From: Bifidobacterium anseris
GTDB lineage: Bacteria > Actinomycetota > Actinomycetes > Actinomycetales > Bifidobacteriaceae
Assembly: GCF_002860345.1 (NCBI RefSeq)
Contig: NZ_NMYC01000005.1
Coordinates: forward strand, 496,001 to 560,000
DNA length: 64,000 nucleotides
Direction of reading: 5' to 3'
Positions 57,160-64,000 of the stretch are shown here, piece after piece. The translations under genes were made by a program, and so were the position numbers. A model generated the notes under the pieces. It was not told where the DNA came from. It saw only the letters and a program-made list of their open reading frames with translations, and made no database searches. Each line of letters opens with the position of its first letter. The stretch's first letter is position 1.

Positions 57160-57246
57160 GTTCTACCATGTCGGCGTCACCGTCGGGTTGCGCGTATTGT
57201 GAGATGGGACGGCGGCGATGTGGTATACGCGCGCCCGAGTGCGACA

Positions 57247-57939
57247 ATGGAGGGCGTGACGATTCTGCGAACCCTGCGCGACGCGATGCGGCGCGACGAA
57301 ACGAACGCCTTCCGCACGCCGTTGACGCTGCTCGCGCCGGCCGATGCGCCGGCGATCCGCCTGCGCACGATGACGGCCGCCGACGAGGCCGAATGGGATC
57401 AGGTGCGCATGCGCAACGCCGCATGGCTCGAGCCGTGGGATTCCAACGATCCCGAACGCCACCGCCCGGTCACGTTCCCGCAGTGGATCCGCATGCAGCG
57501 GCGCGACGAACGCTCGGGGTCGGCGATTGTGTTCGTCGTCGAATACGGCGGCCGCATCGTCGGGCAGATCTCGCTCGGCGCGATCATGCTCGGGGCGATG
57601 CGCAGCGGCATCATCGGATATTGGATTGACCATGATTACGCCGGCAGGGGATTCACACCGCTCGCCGTGGCGATGCTCGCCGACTGGGCGATGCTCGACC
57701 CGGACGGTCCGCGGCTGCATCGCGTGGAGATCGATCTCGTGCCGTGCAACGAGCGTTCGCGCCGCGTCGTGCAGAAGGTAGGCGCGCAATACGAGGGAAT
57801 CAGAAGGAAATACATGTACATTAACGGACAGTGGCGCGACCACGAAACGTACAGTCTGCTCGCCGACGATGCGCCCGGCGGTTTCGCCCGCCGTCTGCTT
57901 GGCGACACGCCCGGCGGACGCGTTTCCTCATTGTCCTAA
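57247..57939 (+). CDS. GNAT-family N-acetyltransferase (RimJ-like)
   Basis: 230 residues. RLRTMTAADEAEWDQVR…AWLEPWDSNDP, VGQISLGAIMLGAMRSGIIGYWIDHDYAGRGFTPLAVAML (acetyl-CoA pyrophosphate loop) and LHRVEIDLVPCNERSRRVVQKVGAQYEGIRRKYMYINGQWRDHETYSLL are typical of RimJ/RimL ribosomal-protein acetyltransferases. The target is unknown. The ATG at 57247 was chosen; GTG 57256 in the same frame has GGAGGG too close. Divergent from the cyclo-ligase gene. Confidence 0.88.
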   Translation: MEGVTILRTLRDAMRRDETNAFRTPLTLLAPADAPAIRLRTMTAADEAEWDQVRMRNAAWLEPWDSNDPERHRPVTFPQWIRMQRRDERSGSAIVFVVEYGGRIVGQISLGAIMLGAMRSGIIGYWIDHDYAGRGFTPLAVAMLADWAMLDPDGPRLHRVEIDLVPCNERSRRVVQKVGAQYEGIRRKYMYINGQWRDHETYSLLADDAPGGFARRLLGDTPGGRVSSLS

Positions 57940-57960
57940 ATTCTTTTATTCTTAAGAACT

Positions 57961-59220
57961 ATGGGTTACGAATCACTGAGCACGATCGTGATCTTGGTGA
58001 TGGTCGGAATCATCATGGCGATATGGCTGCCACGCAAGACGGTCGACGGCATGAAGACAGTGATGAAGCACCGCTCGGACCGATACTCCGCTTCGCTGCA
58101 TCTGGTGGATGAGCAAAGCGGCACGACGTTCAACGATGCCGATTCGCCGAAGACGAAAGGGGCGATAATGCCAGCGACGCAGAAGGAACACGGTGCATAC
58201 CGCGAATACCGCGAGTACGTGGCCAATGTACGCAAGCTGCGCCGTGCCGCCGCGCATCGCCGCAAACTGATCGCCGGCGCGTTGCTCACCGCCTCCGTCG
58301 TTGTCCTCGTCCTCGCCTTCGTGCTGCACTTCAGCCCGTGGTACACGCTTGTCCCGGCGGGGCTGCTCGCGCTCGTCTGCGCGCTCGGCATCCACGCGTC
58401 CAAGCAGGCGCGTGCATGGGAGGCGAAAGTCGCCGCGAAGGAACGCGAACACCGGCGCAGGCAGCGGATGCGTCCGCAGGCCGTCAAGCGTCAGGCCGAA
58501 GCGGCCGCCGCCGCGCAGCCCGCGGCCGTCGAAGCCGCGCAGGAGACAGGCGAGGAAACGCGCACCGACGTCATGGAACAACGTGAGATCCGTCGCGCGC
58601 TGCATCAGGCGCGCGTCGAGCAGGCGGAAGCGCTCGCGCGCCGCCACGCCGCGCAGGATGCGGCGGCGGCCGCGGTGCAGGCGGAGCCGGTCGCCGTGCA
58701 GGCGGAGGAGACCGCCGCGCGCGTCGAGACGAGCATGGACGCCGACGGCGCCGCGCACGCGCAGCTCGTCGTCCGCGAGGAGATGAACGCCTATCCACCC
58801 GACGAGACGAACGAACTGTCCGAGGTCTCGCCGGCGTCCGCCGTTGACGCCTTCGACATGGCGATCAATCAGGATCTGATCTCCTTCTCGCTCGGTGCGC
58901 CGCGCAACGGCATCGAACATCCGCAGCAGGCACCCGAAAGCCTCGAGATCAAGTCGACGAAGCAGGTCGCGAAAGCCGAGCCGAAGGCGGCGGCAGCCGT
59001 CGACGCATCGGCCGAATCGGTCGCTGAGTCGGCCGCCGCTGGGGATTCGGCTGCGGACGCCAACGACACGCCGAAGGAGGAGGCTGCCGCGCCGTCGCAG
59101 ATCAACGATTCCGTCGCGTTCCACGAGAGCGAGCGGAACGCGACCGTCGAGGCACCGGACGAGACGAGCGATTCGCTCGGATCGAGCCTCGAATCGATTC
59201 TCGCGCGCCGCGGCAACTGA
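57961..59220 (+). CDS. Membrane protein with long Ala/Glu-rich tail, unknown function
   Basis: 419 residues. A short first membrane segment (~7-22), a linker with the basic patch MKTVMKHRSDRYSASLHLVD, two further membrane segments (~101-121 and ~124-142), then a ~270-residue cytoplasmic tail rich in Ala, Glu, Gln and Arg with probable coiled coil and a disordered end. No family recognised. TATTCT lies 8 nt before the ATG and no SD is present, so the mRNA may be leaderless. Only 21 bp follow the GNAT gene. Confidence 0.72.
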   Translation: MGYESLSTIVILVMVGIIMAIWLPRKTVDGMKTVMKHRSDRYSASLHLVDEQSGTTFNDADSPKTKGAIMPATQKEHGAYREYREYVANVRKLRRAAAHRRKLIAGALLTASVVVLVLAFVLHFSPWYTLVPAGLLALVCALGIHASKQARAWEAKVAAKEREHRRRQRMRPQAVKRQAEAAAAAQPAAVEAAQETGEETRTDVMEQREIRRALHQARVEQAEALARRHAAQDAAAAAVQAEPVAVQAEETAARVETSMDADGAAHAQLVVREEMNAYPPDETNELSEVSPASAVDAFDMAINQDLISFSLGAPRNGIEHPQQAPESLEIKSTKQVAKAEPKAAAAVDASAESVAESAAAGDSAADANDTPKEEAAAPSQINDSVAFHESERNATVEAPDETSDSLGSSLESILARRGN

Positions 59221-59270
59221 TTTGCGCACGATGGTTCCGTCCCGAGCCACGCATCGATCACCATCGACTG

Positions 59271-59302
59271 ACACCGACCGACTGATTCGGTCGGTGTTTT
59301 TC
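59271..59302 (+). terminator. Rho-independent terminator
   Basis: ACACCGACCGA pairs with TCGGTCGGTGT around CTGAT and is followed by TTTTTCG; ends the membrane-protein transcript before groES. Confidence 0.88.
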
Positions 59303-59331
59303 GTTGTCCGGCAACGGTTTCTCTCACAGCG

Positions 59332-59358
59332 TTAGCACTCGAGTTGGCAGAGTGCTAC
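59332..59358 (+). promoter_or_regulatory. CIRCE operator (HrcA binding site)
   Basis: TTAGCACTC-N9-GAGTGCTAC, one mismatch from the perfect CIRCE inverted repeat, 136 bp upstream of groES. It indicates heat-shock control by HrcA. Confidence 0.95.
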
Positions 59359-59493
59359 CGGTCGCGCTAGGATAGACGATTAGCGCAACGGAAAGGGTGC
59401 GGCAAGTGAATCGTCAGCCGCCTGACGTATTCGTTCCCGAGCGAAACCGTAACGATATGTTGCATGCAGCAATGCAGAAAGAGGAGGTACGTC

Positions 59494-59787
59494 GTGTCGT
59501 TCCCGCTCATTCCACTGGAAGACAAGATCATCGTCAAGCAGGCCGAGGCCGAGACGCAGACCGCTTCGGGCCTGTTCATCCCGGACAACGCCAAGGAGAA
59601 GCCGCAGCAGGGCGAAGTCCTCGCCGTCGGCCCGGGCCGTCGTGACGAGAAGGGCGAGCGCATCCCGATGGACGTCAAGGTCGGCGACAAGATCCTGTAC
59701 TCGAAGTACGGCGGCACCGAAGTGCACTACCAGGGTGAGGACTACCTCATCGTGGCCGCGCGCGACGTGCTCGCGGTGCTTGCCTGA
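59494..59787 (+). CDS. groES: Co-chaperonin GroES
   Basis: 97 residues, the lid of the GroEL chamber. [43 protein letters not shown] covers the mobile loop, and [15 protein letters not shown] the core. The start is GTG, with AGAGGAGG 7 bases upstream; ATG 59464 would add ten non-family residues. groEL does not follow, so the gene is monocistronic, as in several Actinobacteria. Confidence 0.97.
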   Translation: MSFPLIPLEDKIIVKQAEAETQTASGLFIPDNAKEKPQQGEVLAVGPGRRDEKGERIPMDVKVGDKILYSKYGGTEVHYQGEDYLIVAARDVLAVLA

Positions 59788-59823
59788 TTCGCACCGGCCG
59801 CGCGATCCGCGCGTGCCACGTTG

Positions 59824-59864
59824 GCGAAGGCCCCGCGTGTCCCTGCGACACGCGGGGCCTTCGC
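59824..59864 (+). terminator. Terminator hairpin after groES
   Basis: An 18-bp perfect inverted repeat (GCGAAGGCCCCGCGTGTC and complement) with a 5-nt loop. The following ~200 bp to the tRNA promoter hold no recognisable gene or element. Confidence 0.85.
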
Positions 59865-60072
59865 GTATCGGGGGAGGAAGGTGGCGCGGAGCGGCACAGC
59901 TCCAACGGGGGTGCCGGCGGCGCGACGCGCGTGCGGCAGAACACGGGAATAGAGCGGCGCCGGATTGCTGTTGAGCCCTATGTGCGGCCGGTAGCCGCGC
60001 GCGAGAAGGCTGTTGCGCCGACGTTCGCCGACTGGGCGAAAACCGAGGAATGGCAACGCGACACGCCGAGAT

Positions 60073-60102
60073 TTGCGGAAAGTTACCCTCCCGTGGCATA
60101 CT
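60073..60102 (+). promoter_or_regulatory. Promoter of the tRNA-rpmG cluster
   Basis: TTGCGG (60073-60078), an 18-bp spacer and CATACT (60097-60102), 36 bp upstream of tRNA-Tyr. Confidence 0.6.
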
Positions 60103-60138
60103 AGCCAAGTTGCCGGTTGAACCTCAACCGAAAACGAT

Positions 60139-60220
60139 GGCGGATTTCCCAAGCGGTCAAAGGGACCTGACTGTAAATCAGGCGCTTCGTGCTTCAGTGG
60201 TTCGAATCCACTATCCGCCA
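60139..60220 (+). tRNA. tRNA-Tyr (GTA)
   Basis: Class II tRNA of 82 nt: acceptor GGCGGAT/ATCCGCC, anticodon stem-loop CCTGA-CTGTAAA-TCAGG with GTA, long variable arm, T-arm GTGGTTCGAATCCAC. CCA is not fully encoded. Confidence 0.95.
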
Positions 60221-60221
60221 C

Positions 60222-60294
<73 letters not shown>

Positions 60295-60298
60295 TCTG

Positions 60299-60372
60299 GC
60301 GGGATAGCTCAGCTGGCTAGAGCGTACGACTCATAATCGTAAGGTCAAGAGTTCGAGTCTCTTTCTCGCTAC
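60299..60372 (+). tRNA. tRNA-Met (CAT), elongator type
   Basis: 74 nt: acceptor GGCGGGA/TCTCGCT with two G-U pairs, anticodon stem-loop TACGA-CTCATAA-TCGTA with CAT. It lacks the three G-C pairs of initiator anticodon stems. A lysidine-modified tRNA-Ile2 cannot be excluded from sequence alone. The tRNA Tyr-Thr-Met-rpmG order suggests one transcript. Confidence 0.9.
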
Positions 60373-60423
60373 TATAAGGGCCGGGAAACCGGCCCACATA
60401 TTCGACAACAAGAGGTGAACCAA

Positions 60424-60594
60424 ATGGCAAGCAAGAGCGCAGACATTCGTCCGGGCATCACGCTGGCATGCACCGAGTGCAAAGAGCGTAACTACATCAC
60501 GACCAAGAATCGTCGTAACACGCCCGATCGTCTCGAACTGAAGAAGTTCTGCCCGCGTTGCGGCAAGCAGACGCTTCATCGCGAGACCCGCTGA
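60424..60594 (+). CDS. rpmG: 50S ribosomal protein L33
   Basis: 56 residues. [19 protein letters not shown] and [16 protein letters not shown] give two CxxC pairs, so this is the zinc-binding (C+) form of L33. GAGGTGAACCAA precedes the ATG. The tRNA-Met/rpmG neighbourhood is common in Actinobacteria. Confidence 0.95.
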   Translation: MASKSADIRPGITLACTECKERNYITTKNRRNTPDRLELKKFCPRCGKQTLHRETR

Positions 60595-60610
60595 GCACAT
60601 AGACTTGTGG

Positions 60611-60639
60611 GAGCCCGACCATTGCGGTCGGGCTCTTTT
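60611..60639 (+). terminator. Rho-independent terminator after rpmG
   Basis: GAGCCCGACC-ATTGC-GGTCGGGCTC followed by TTTTC. Confidence 0.9.
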
Positions 60640-60756
60640 CGTTTCCCGGCCGCCGCGCAGTCTGCGCCGCAGTCGCCCTTGTTGGGCGCGCCGCCTGCAT
60701 TATTGTGGGCAGCTGAACCCGACCCGGCAGTCGCGTTTTTTGTTACTGTGGGAGTC

Positions 60757-62007
60757 ATGACTACTTTCGCAGAGCTCACCACCATCGGCGTAGGTGGCAA
60801 TATCGATCATTTCATGGAACCGACGACGCGCGCGAGCATCATCGAGGAGATCGAACACGCGGACACCCACGGCATCCCCGTGTGCGTCATCGGTGGAGGC
60901 TCGAATCTGCTCGCCTCCGACGACGACTTCCACGGCCTCGTGCTGCGCGACGCGCGCCGCCTCATCACCGTGCCCGACGAAGCCGATCCGGTCGAGAACG
61001 GCGACAACACCGTGCACGTGACCGCCGAAGCCGGCTGCAACTGGGACGACCTCGTCGCGTTCTGCGTCGAACGCGGCCTCGAAGGCATTGAAGGACTCTC
61101 GGGCATTCCCGGCAACGTCGGCGCGAGCGTCGTGCAGAACATCGGCGCCTACGGCCAGGAGGTCGCGACGAGCGTCGAATCGGTCGAAGTGTGGGACCGC
61201 GAGGATCGGCAGACGAAGACGCTGTCGAACGTCGAAATGCAGTTCGGCTACCGTTCGAGCCTGCTCAAAACGAGCATGTACAAGGCGCCGGGCGTGCCGA
61301 ACGAGGAATACTATCCGTCGCCACGCTACATCGTGCTGTCCGTGACCTTCGCGCTCACGCACACCGAAACCGGCTCCGTCAACTATCCGCAGCTCGCGAA
61401 GGTGCTCGGCGTCAACCTTTCCGACCGCATCCCGATCTCCCGACTGCGCGACGCCGTGCTCGACGTGCGCGCGTCGAAGGCGATGCTCGAGGACGCGACG
61501 CGCTATCGTCTGCCGATCATGGTCGACGAGAAACGCCCGGAGGCGGTCGAACGCGCGATCCGCGCCCAGCAGCGCTACGTGACGGCGCACGATGCGCCCG
61601 CCGACGTCATCGACGAACATATGCAGGCGACGACCGGTGAAAACGAGGACTACAACCGCCACAGCTGCGGCAGCTTCTTCATGAACCCGATCGTCGACGA
61701 CTCCGTCGCCGCCGCGCTGCCCGACGACTCGCCGAAGTATCCGGCGACGCTGCCCGACGGCTCGACCGGCGTCAAACTGTCCGCCGCGTGGCTCATCGAC
61801 CACGCCGGCTTCCACAAAGGCTACCGCGTGTCGCCGGACGCGCGCGCCGCACTCTCCGACATGCACACGCTCGCAATCACGAATCGCGGCGGCGCGACCT
61901 GCGGCGACATCGTCGCGCTCGCATCGGCGATCCGCGACGGCGTGCGCAAGCAGTTCAACGTGACGCTCGTGCCCGAGCCGGTCATGGTCAACACGAAGCT
62001 GTCCTGA
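60757..62007 (+). CDS. murB: UDP-N-acetylmuramate dehydrogenase (UDP-N-acetylenolpyruvoylglucosamine reductase)
   Basis: 416 residues. FAD enzyme reducing enolpyruvyl-UDP-GlcNAc to UDP-MurNAc for peptidoglycan. FAD-binding ELTTIGVGGNIDHF, IGGGSNLLASDDDFHGLVL and GLSGIPGNVGASVVQNIGAYGQE; NRHSCGSFFMNPIV (proton-donor Ser) and SAAWLIDHAGFHKGYR follow. It is longer than average because of an insertion at ~285-345. TACTGT lies 7 nt before the ATG, consistent with leaderless expression, although GGGAG overlaps this space. Confidence 0.94.
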   Translation: MTTFAELTTIGVGGNIDHFMEPTTRASIIEEIEHADTHGIPVCVIGGGSNLLASDDDFHGLVLRDARRLITVPDEADPVENGDNTVHVTAEAGCNWDDLVAFCVERGLEGIEGLSGIPGNVGASVVQNIGAYGQEVATSVESVEVWDREDRQTKTLSNVEMQFGYRSSLLKTSMYKAPGVPNEEYYPSPRYIVLSVTFALTHTETGSVNYPQLAKVLGVNLSDRIPISRLRDAVLDVRASKAMLEDATRYRLPIMVDEKRPEAVERAIRAQQRYVTAHDAPADVIDEHMQATTGENEDYNRHSCGSFFMNPIVDDSVAAALPDDSPKYPATLPDGSTGVKLSAAWLIDHAGFHKGYRVSPDARAALSDMHTLAITNRGGATCGDIVALASAIRDGVRKQFNVTLVPEPVMVNTKLS

Positions 62008-62058
62008 ATGCGCGCGCCGGACGAACGGTGACGTCCGCCGGCACGTTTTGCCGCACTT

Positions 62059-62098
62059 AACGCGCATCTGCACGGAAAAACCGTGTGGATGCGCGTTT
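62059..62098 (+). terminator. Terminator hairpin after murB
   Basis: AACGCGCATC-TGCACGG…CCGTG-TGGATGCGCGTT with an AAAAA loop and a short T-run. Confidence 0.85.
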
Positions 62099-62252
62099 CG
62101 TATCGGAGAATCTTGCTCACAGTGAACGGTGCGCGGGGGCCGTCCTACACTTAGGCTGCGTATCTGGCAACCATCGCCTGTTCGCAGGTTACGCCAAAAG
62201 CTCATGAGCGCCAGCTGCATGTACAGAGTAGGAACGCGAACAAGGTGGCATT

Positions 62253-63845
62253 GTGCAGATATTCAGGACGAAGTCAGTCGAACAAACCATAGCCGAAACG
62301 AACGAGACGGGACATTCGCTCAAACGCAGCCTCGGATGGTGGGACCTCGCCGTCATGGGCGTCGCCGTCGCCGTCGGCGCCGGCATCTTCTCGGTGGGGG
62401 CGCAGGCCGCCGCCTTCCATGCAGGCCCCGCCGTCATCATCAGCTTCATCATCGCCGGCGTCGTCTGCGGCGCGGCCGTCATGTGCTACGCCGAATTCGC
62501 GTCGATCATGCCGGTGGCCGGCTCCGCGTACACCTTCACCTACGCGACGATTGGCGAGATCATGGCGTGGATCATCGGCTGGGACCTCATCCTCGAAATG
62601 CTCATGGCCGGCTCTGTCATCTCGAAATACTGGGGTGTCTACCTCAACGACTTCATGCGGCTCATGGGACTGGACTGGAACACGAACCTCAGCTTCGGCT
62701 CCTTCCACCTCGACATCGCGCCGATCATCATCGTCGGATTCTTCACCGTGCTGCTCGTCTTCGGCACGAAGATCGGCGCACGCGTCGACGGCGCGATGAC
62801 GATCCTCAAGATCGCGATCGTCGTCTTCGTCGTCGTTGTCGGATTCTTCTACATAAAGGCCGCCAACTACACGCCGTTCGTGCCACCGAGCGAACCAGCG
62901 GATCATGTGCAGCACGGCGAACTCGGCGGCAGCATGGCGCAGCCGCTGTGGCAGTGGATCACGCACATGAGGCCGACGATCTACGGATGGTCCGGCGTGC
63001 TGTCCGGCGCCGCGCTCGTCTTCTTCGCGTTCATCGGCTTCGACGTTGTCGCCACCGCCTCCGAGGAGACGAAGAATCCGAAGCGCAACGTGCCGCTCGG
63101 CATCGGCGTCGGCATGCTGCTCGTCATCGTCATGTATGTGCTCGTCGCGATCGTCACGACCGGCATGGTCTCCTACAAGCAGCTCGCGACAGTGGACAGC
63201 CCCTCGCTCGCGACCGCATTCGAACTCGTCGGCGCCGACTGGGCGGCCAAGATCATCAGCTTCGCGATCGTGCTCGGTCTGGCGACCGTCGTCATGGTGC
63301 TGCTGCTCGGCCTGACGCGCGTCGTCTTCGCAATGAGCCGCGATGGCCTGCTGCCGCGCGAGATCTCGCGCACCGGCAAGCACGGCACGCCGGCGAAGCT
63401 GCAGATCGTCGTCGGCGTTGTAGTCGCGCTCGTCGCCGCCTGCTTCAACATCGATGTATTGTCCGACATGGTCAACATCGGCACGCTTTCCGCGTTCACG
63501 CTCGTCGCGCTCGCAATCCCGATCATGCGCAAGAAGCGCCCCGACCTGCCGCGCACGTTCCGCATCCCCGGCAACCCGTGGGTGCCGATCCTCGTTGCGC
63601 TCGCGAACTTCTGGCTCATGCTCAACCTGACCGTGCTCACATGGATCCGCTTCCTCGTCTGGCTCGTCGTCGGCTTCATCATCTACTTCACCTACAGCTA
63701 CAGCCATGCGCGCCTGGGCACCGGCGAACTCGACGCCGAACTCGAACGCTTCGACAAGGAGCAGCGCATCAGCCAGCTTGAGGAGACGGCGCACGAGACG
63801 GCCGAAGCGAAGGCGAAGGCCGAACGCCGACGCGAGGAACGCTGA
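62253..63845 (+). CDS. APC-family amino acid permease (cationic amino acid transporter type)
   Basis: 530 residues, about twelve membrane segments after a charged N-terminus (LKRSLGWWDLAVMGVAVAVGAGIFSVGAQAA, the APC substrate-binding TM1), with YAEFASIMPVAGSAYTFTYATIGEIMAWIIGWDL and FFAFIGFDVVATASEETKNPKRNVPLGI. The C-terminus is a charged helix (ERFDKEQRISQLEETAHE). Substrate not determinable. The start is GTG with AAGGTGG 5 bases upstream. The ~150-bp leader holds a CCTG-TTCG-CAGG tetraloop hairpin, but no riboswitch I can recognise. Confidence 0.9.
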   Translation: MQIFRTKSVEQTIAETNETGHSLKRSLGWWDLAVMGVAVAVGAGIFSVGAQAAAFHAGPAVIISFIIAGVVCGAAVMCYAEFASIMPVAGSAYTFTYATIGEIMAWIIGWDLILEMLMAGSVISKYWGVYLNDFMRLMGLDWNTNLSFGSFHLDIAPIIIVGFFTVLLVFGTKIGARVDGAMTILKIAIVVFVVVVGFFYIKAANYTPFVPPSEPADHVQHGELGGSMAQPLWQWITHMRPTIYGWSGVLSGAALVFFAFIGFDVVATASEETKNPKRNVPLGIGVGMLLVIVMYVLVAIVTTGMVSYKQLATVDSPSLATAFELVGADWAAKIISFAIVLGLATVVMVLLLGLTRVVFAMSRDGLLPREISRTGKHGTPAKLQIVVGVVVALVAACFNIDVLSDMVNIGTLSAFTLVALAIPIMRKKRPDLPRTFRIPGNPWVPILVALANFWLMLNLTVLTWIRFLVWLVVGFIIYFTYSYSHARLGTGELDAELERFDKEQRISQLEETAHETAEAKAKAERRREER

Positions 63846-63918
63846 GCGGGCCCGCGCGTCGACTTTGCCCGGCCGCACTCTCGCGGTAGTCTGGGAACGA
63901 ATTGTAAGGAGGACACAG

Positions 63919-64000
63919 ATGGCCTATGTGATTGCCCAGCCCTGCGTGGACGTCAAGGACAAGGCATGCGTCGACGAATGCCCGGTCGACTGCATCTACG
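63919..64000 (+). CDS. fdxA: Ferredoxin, N-terminal part (truncated by window end)
   Basis: Only the first 27 residues are visible: MAYVIAQPCVDVKDKACVDE followed by CPVDCIY. The Cys spacing fits the N-terminal cluster region of 7Fe/8Fe bacterial ferredoxins. AAGGAGGACACAG precedes the start. Confidence 0.85.
   Translation, partial: MAYVIAQPCVDVKDKACVDECPVDCIY

Noticed and set aside
62160-62252. SAM-type riboswitch before the amino-acid permease
   Set aside because: A GGCAACC string and a CCTG-TTCG-CAGG hairpin suggested it, but the order of conserved blocks does not fit SAM-I or SAM-IV. A covariance-model search would settle it.

Overview
The window comes from a GC-rich Gram-positive (actinobacterial) chromosome and most likely from a Bifidobacterium or close relative. 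This rests on the very strong G/C bias at third codon positions, AGGAG-type ribosome binding sites mixed with apparently leaderless genes, a class Ib nrdHIEF operon, PepC, SenX3/RegX3-type phosphate control and a CIRCE-controlled groES. The genus is an inference, because no marker unique to it lies in the window. I saw no prophage, plasmid, rRNA, CRISPR array or transposase.

Layout. 1-5.2 kb: end of a membrane protein, an L-lactate/2-hydroxyisocaproate-type dehydrogenase (minus strand), then rpsO and pnp. 5.2-9.4 kb: nrdHIEF on the minus strand behind two NrdR boxes. 9.7-16.6 kb: LemA protein, two tandem DUF2207 membrane proteins and an aldo/keto reductase. 16.9-20.7 kb: U32-family tRNA hydroxylation protein, a long YfiH/laccase-domain protein and IspD. 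20.7-23.4 kb: a repeat-rich island in which a membrane-anchored Mrr-type nuclease sits between two near-identical 174-bp repeats, followed by pyroglutamyl peptidase. 23.6-34.2 kb: DivIVA-type coiled-coil protein, PepC, two DAHP synthases flanking an acyltransferase-SGNH protein, MTA/SAH nucleosidase and a SenX3-RegX3 pair. 34.2-42.5 kb: two complete pstSCAB operons in tandem, each behind its own PHO box. 42.7-45.2 kb: AzgA-type purine permease and an orphan metal-binding lipoprotein. 45.4-48.8 kb: rplJ-rplL and a DUF559-like nuclease gene, separated by arrays of a degenerate ~52-bp repeat. 48.9-55 kb: FHA protein, a 1208-residue helicase/nuclease-like protein that has lost its catalytic motifs, and a small protein. 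55-64 kb: SAF-domain protein, FmdB zinc ribbon, 5-formyl-THF cyclo-ligase, GNAT acetyltransferase, a membrane protein, groES, three tRNAs, rpmG, murB, an amino-acid permease and the start of a ferredoxin.

How it works together. The SenX3-RegX3 pair lies directly upstream of the phosphate transporters it probably controls. Both pst promoters carry the same 11-bp-spaced direct repeat exactly 32 nt upstream of the -10, so the duplicated operons appear to be co-regulated. The nrd cluster is a self-contained deoxynucleotide module under NrdR. The most unusual material is non-coding: three copies of a ~121-125-bp long-inverted-repeat element (with one compensatory base-pair change between copies), four copies of a 34-bp palindrome, and four arrays of the ~52-bp repeat. 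The strongest protein-level oddity is the FHA plus inactive helicase-nuclease operon.
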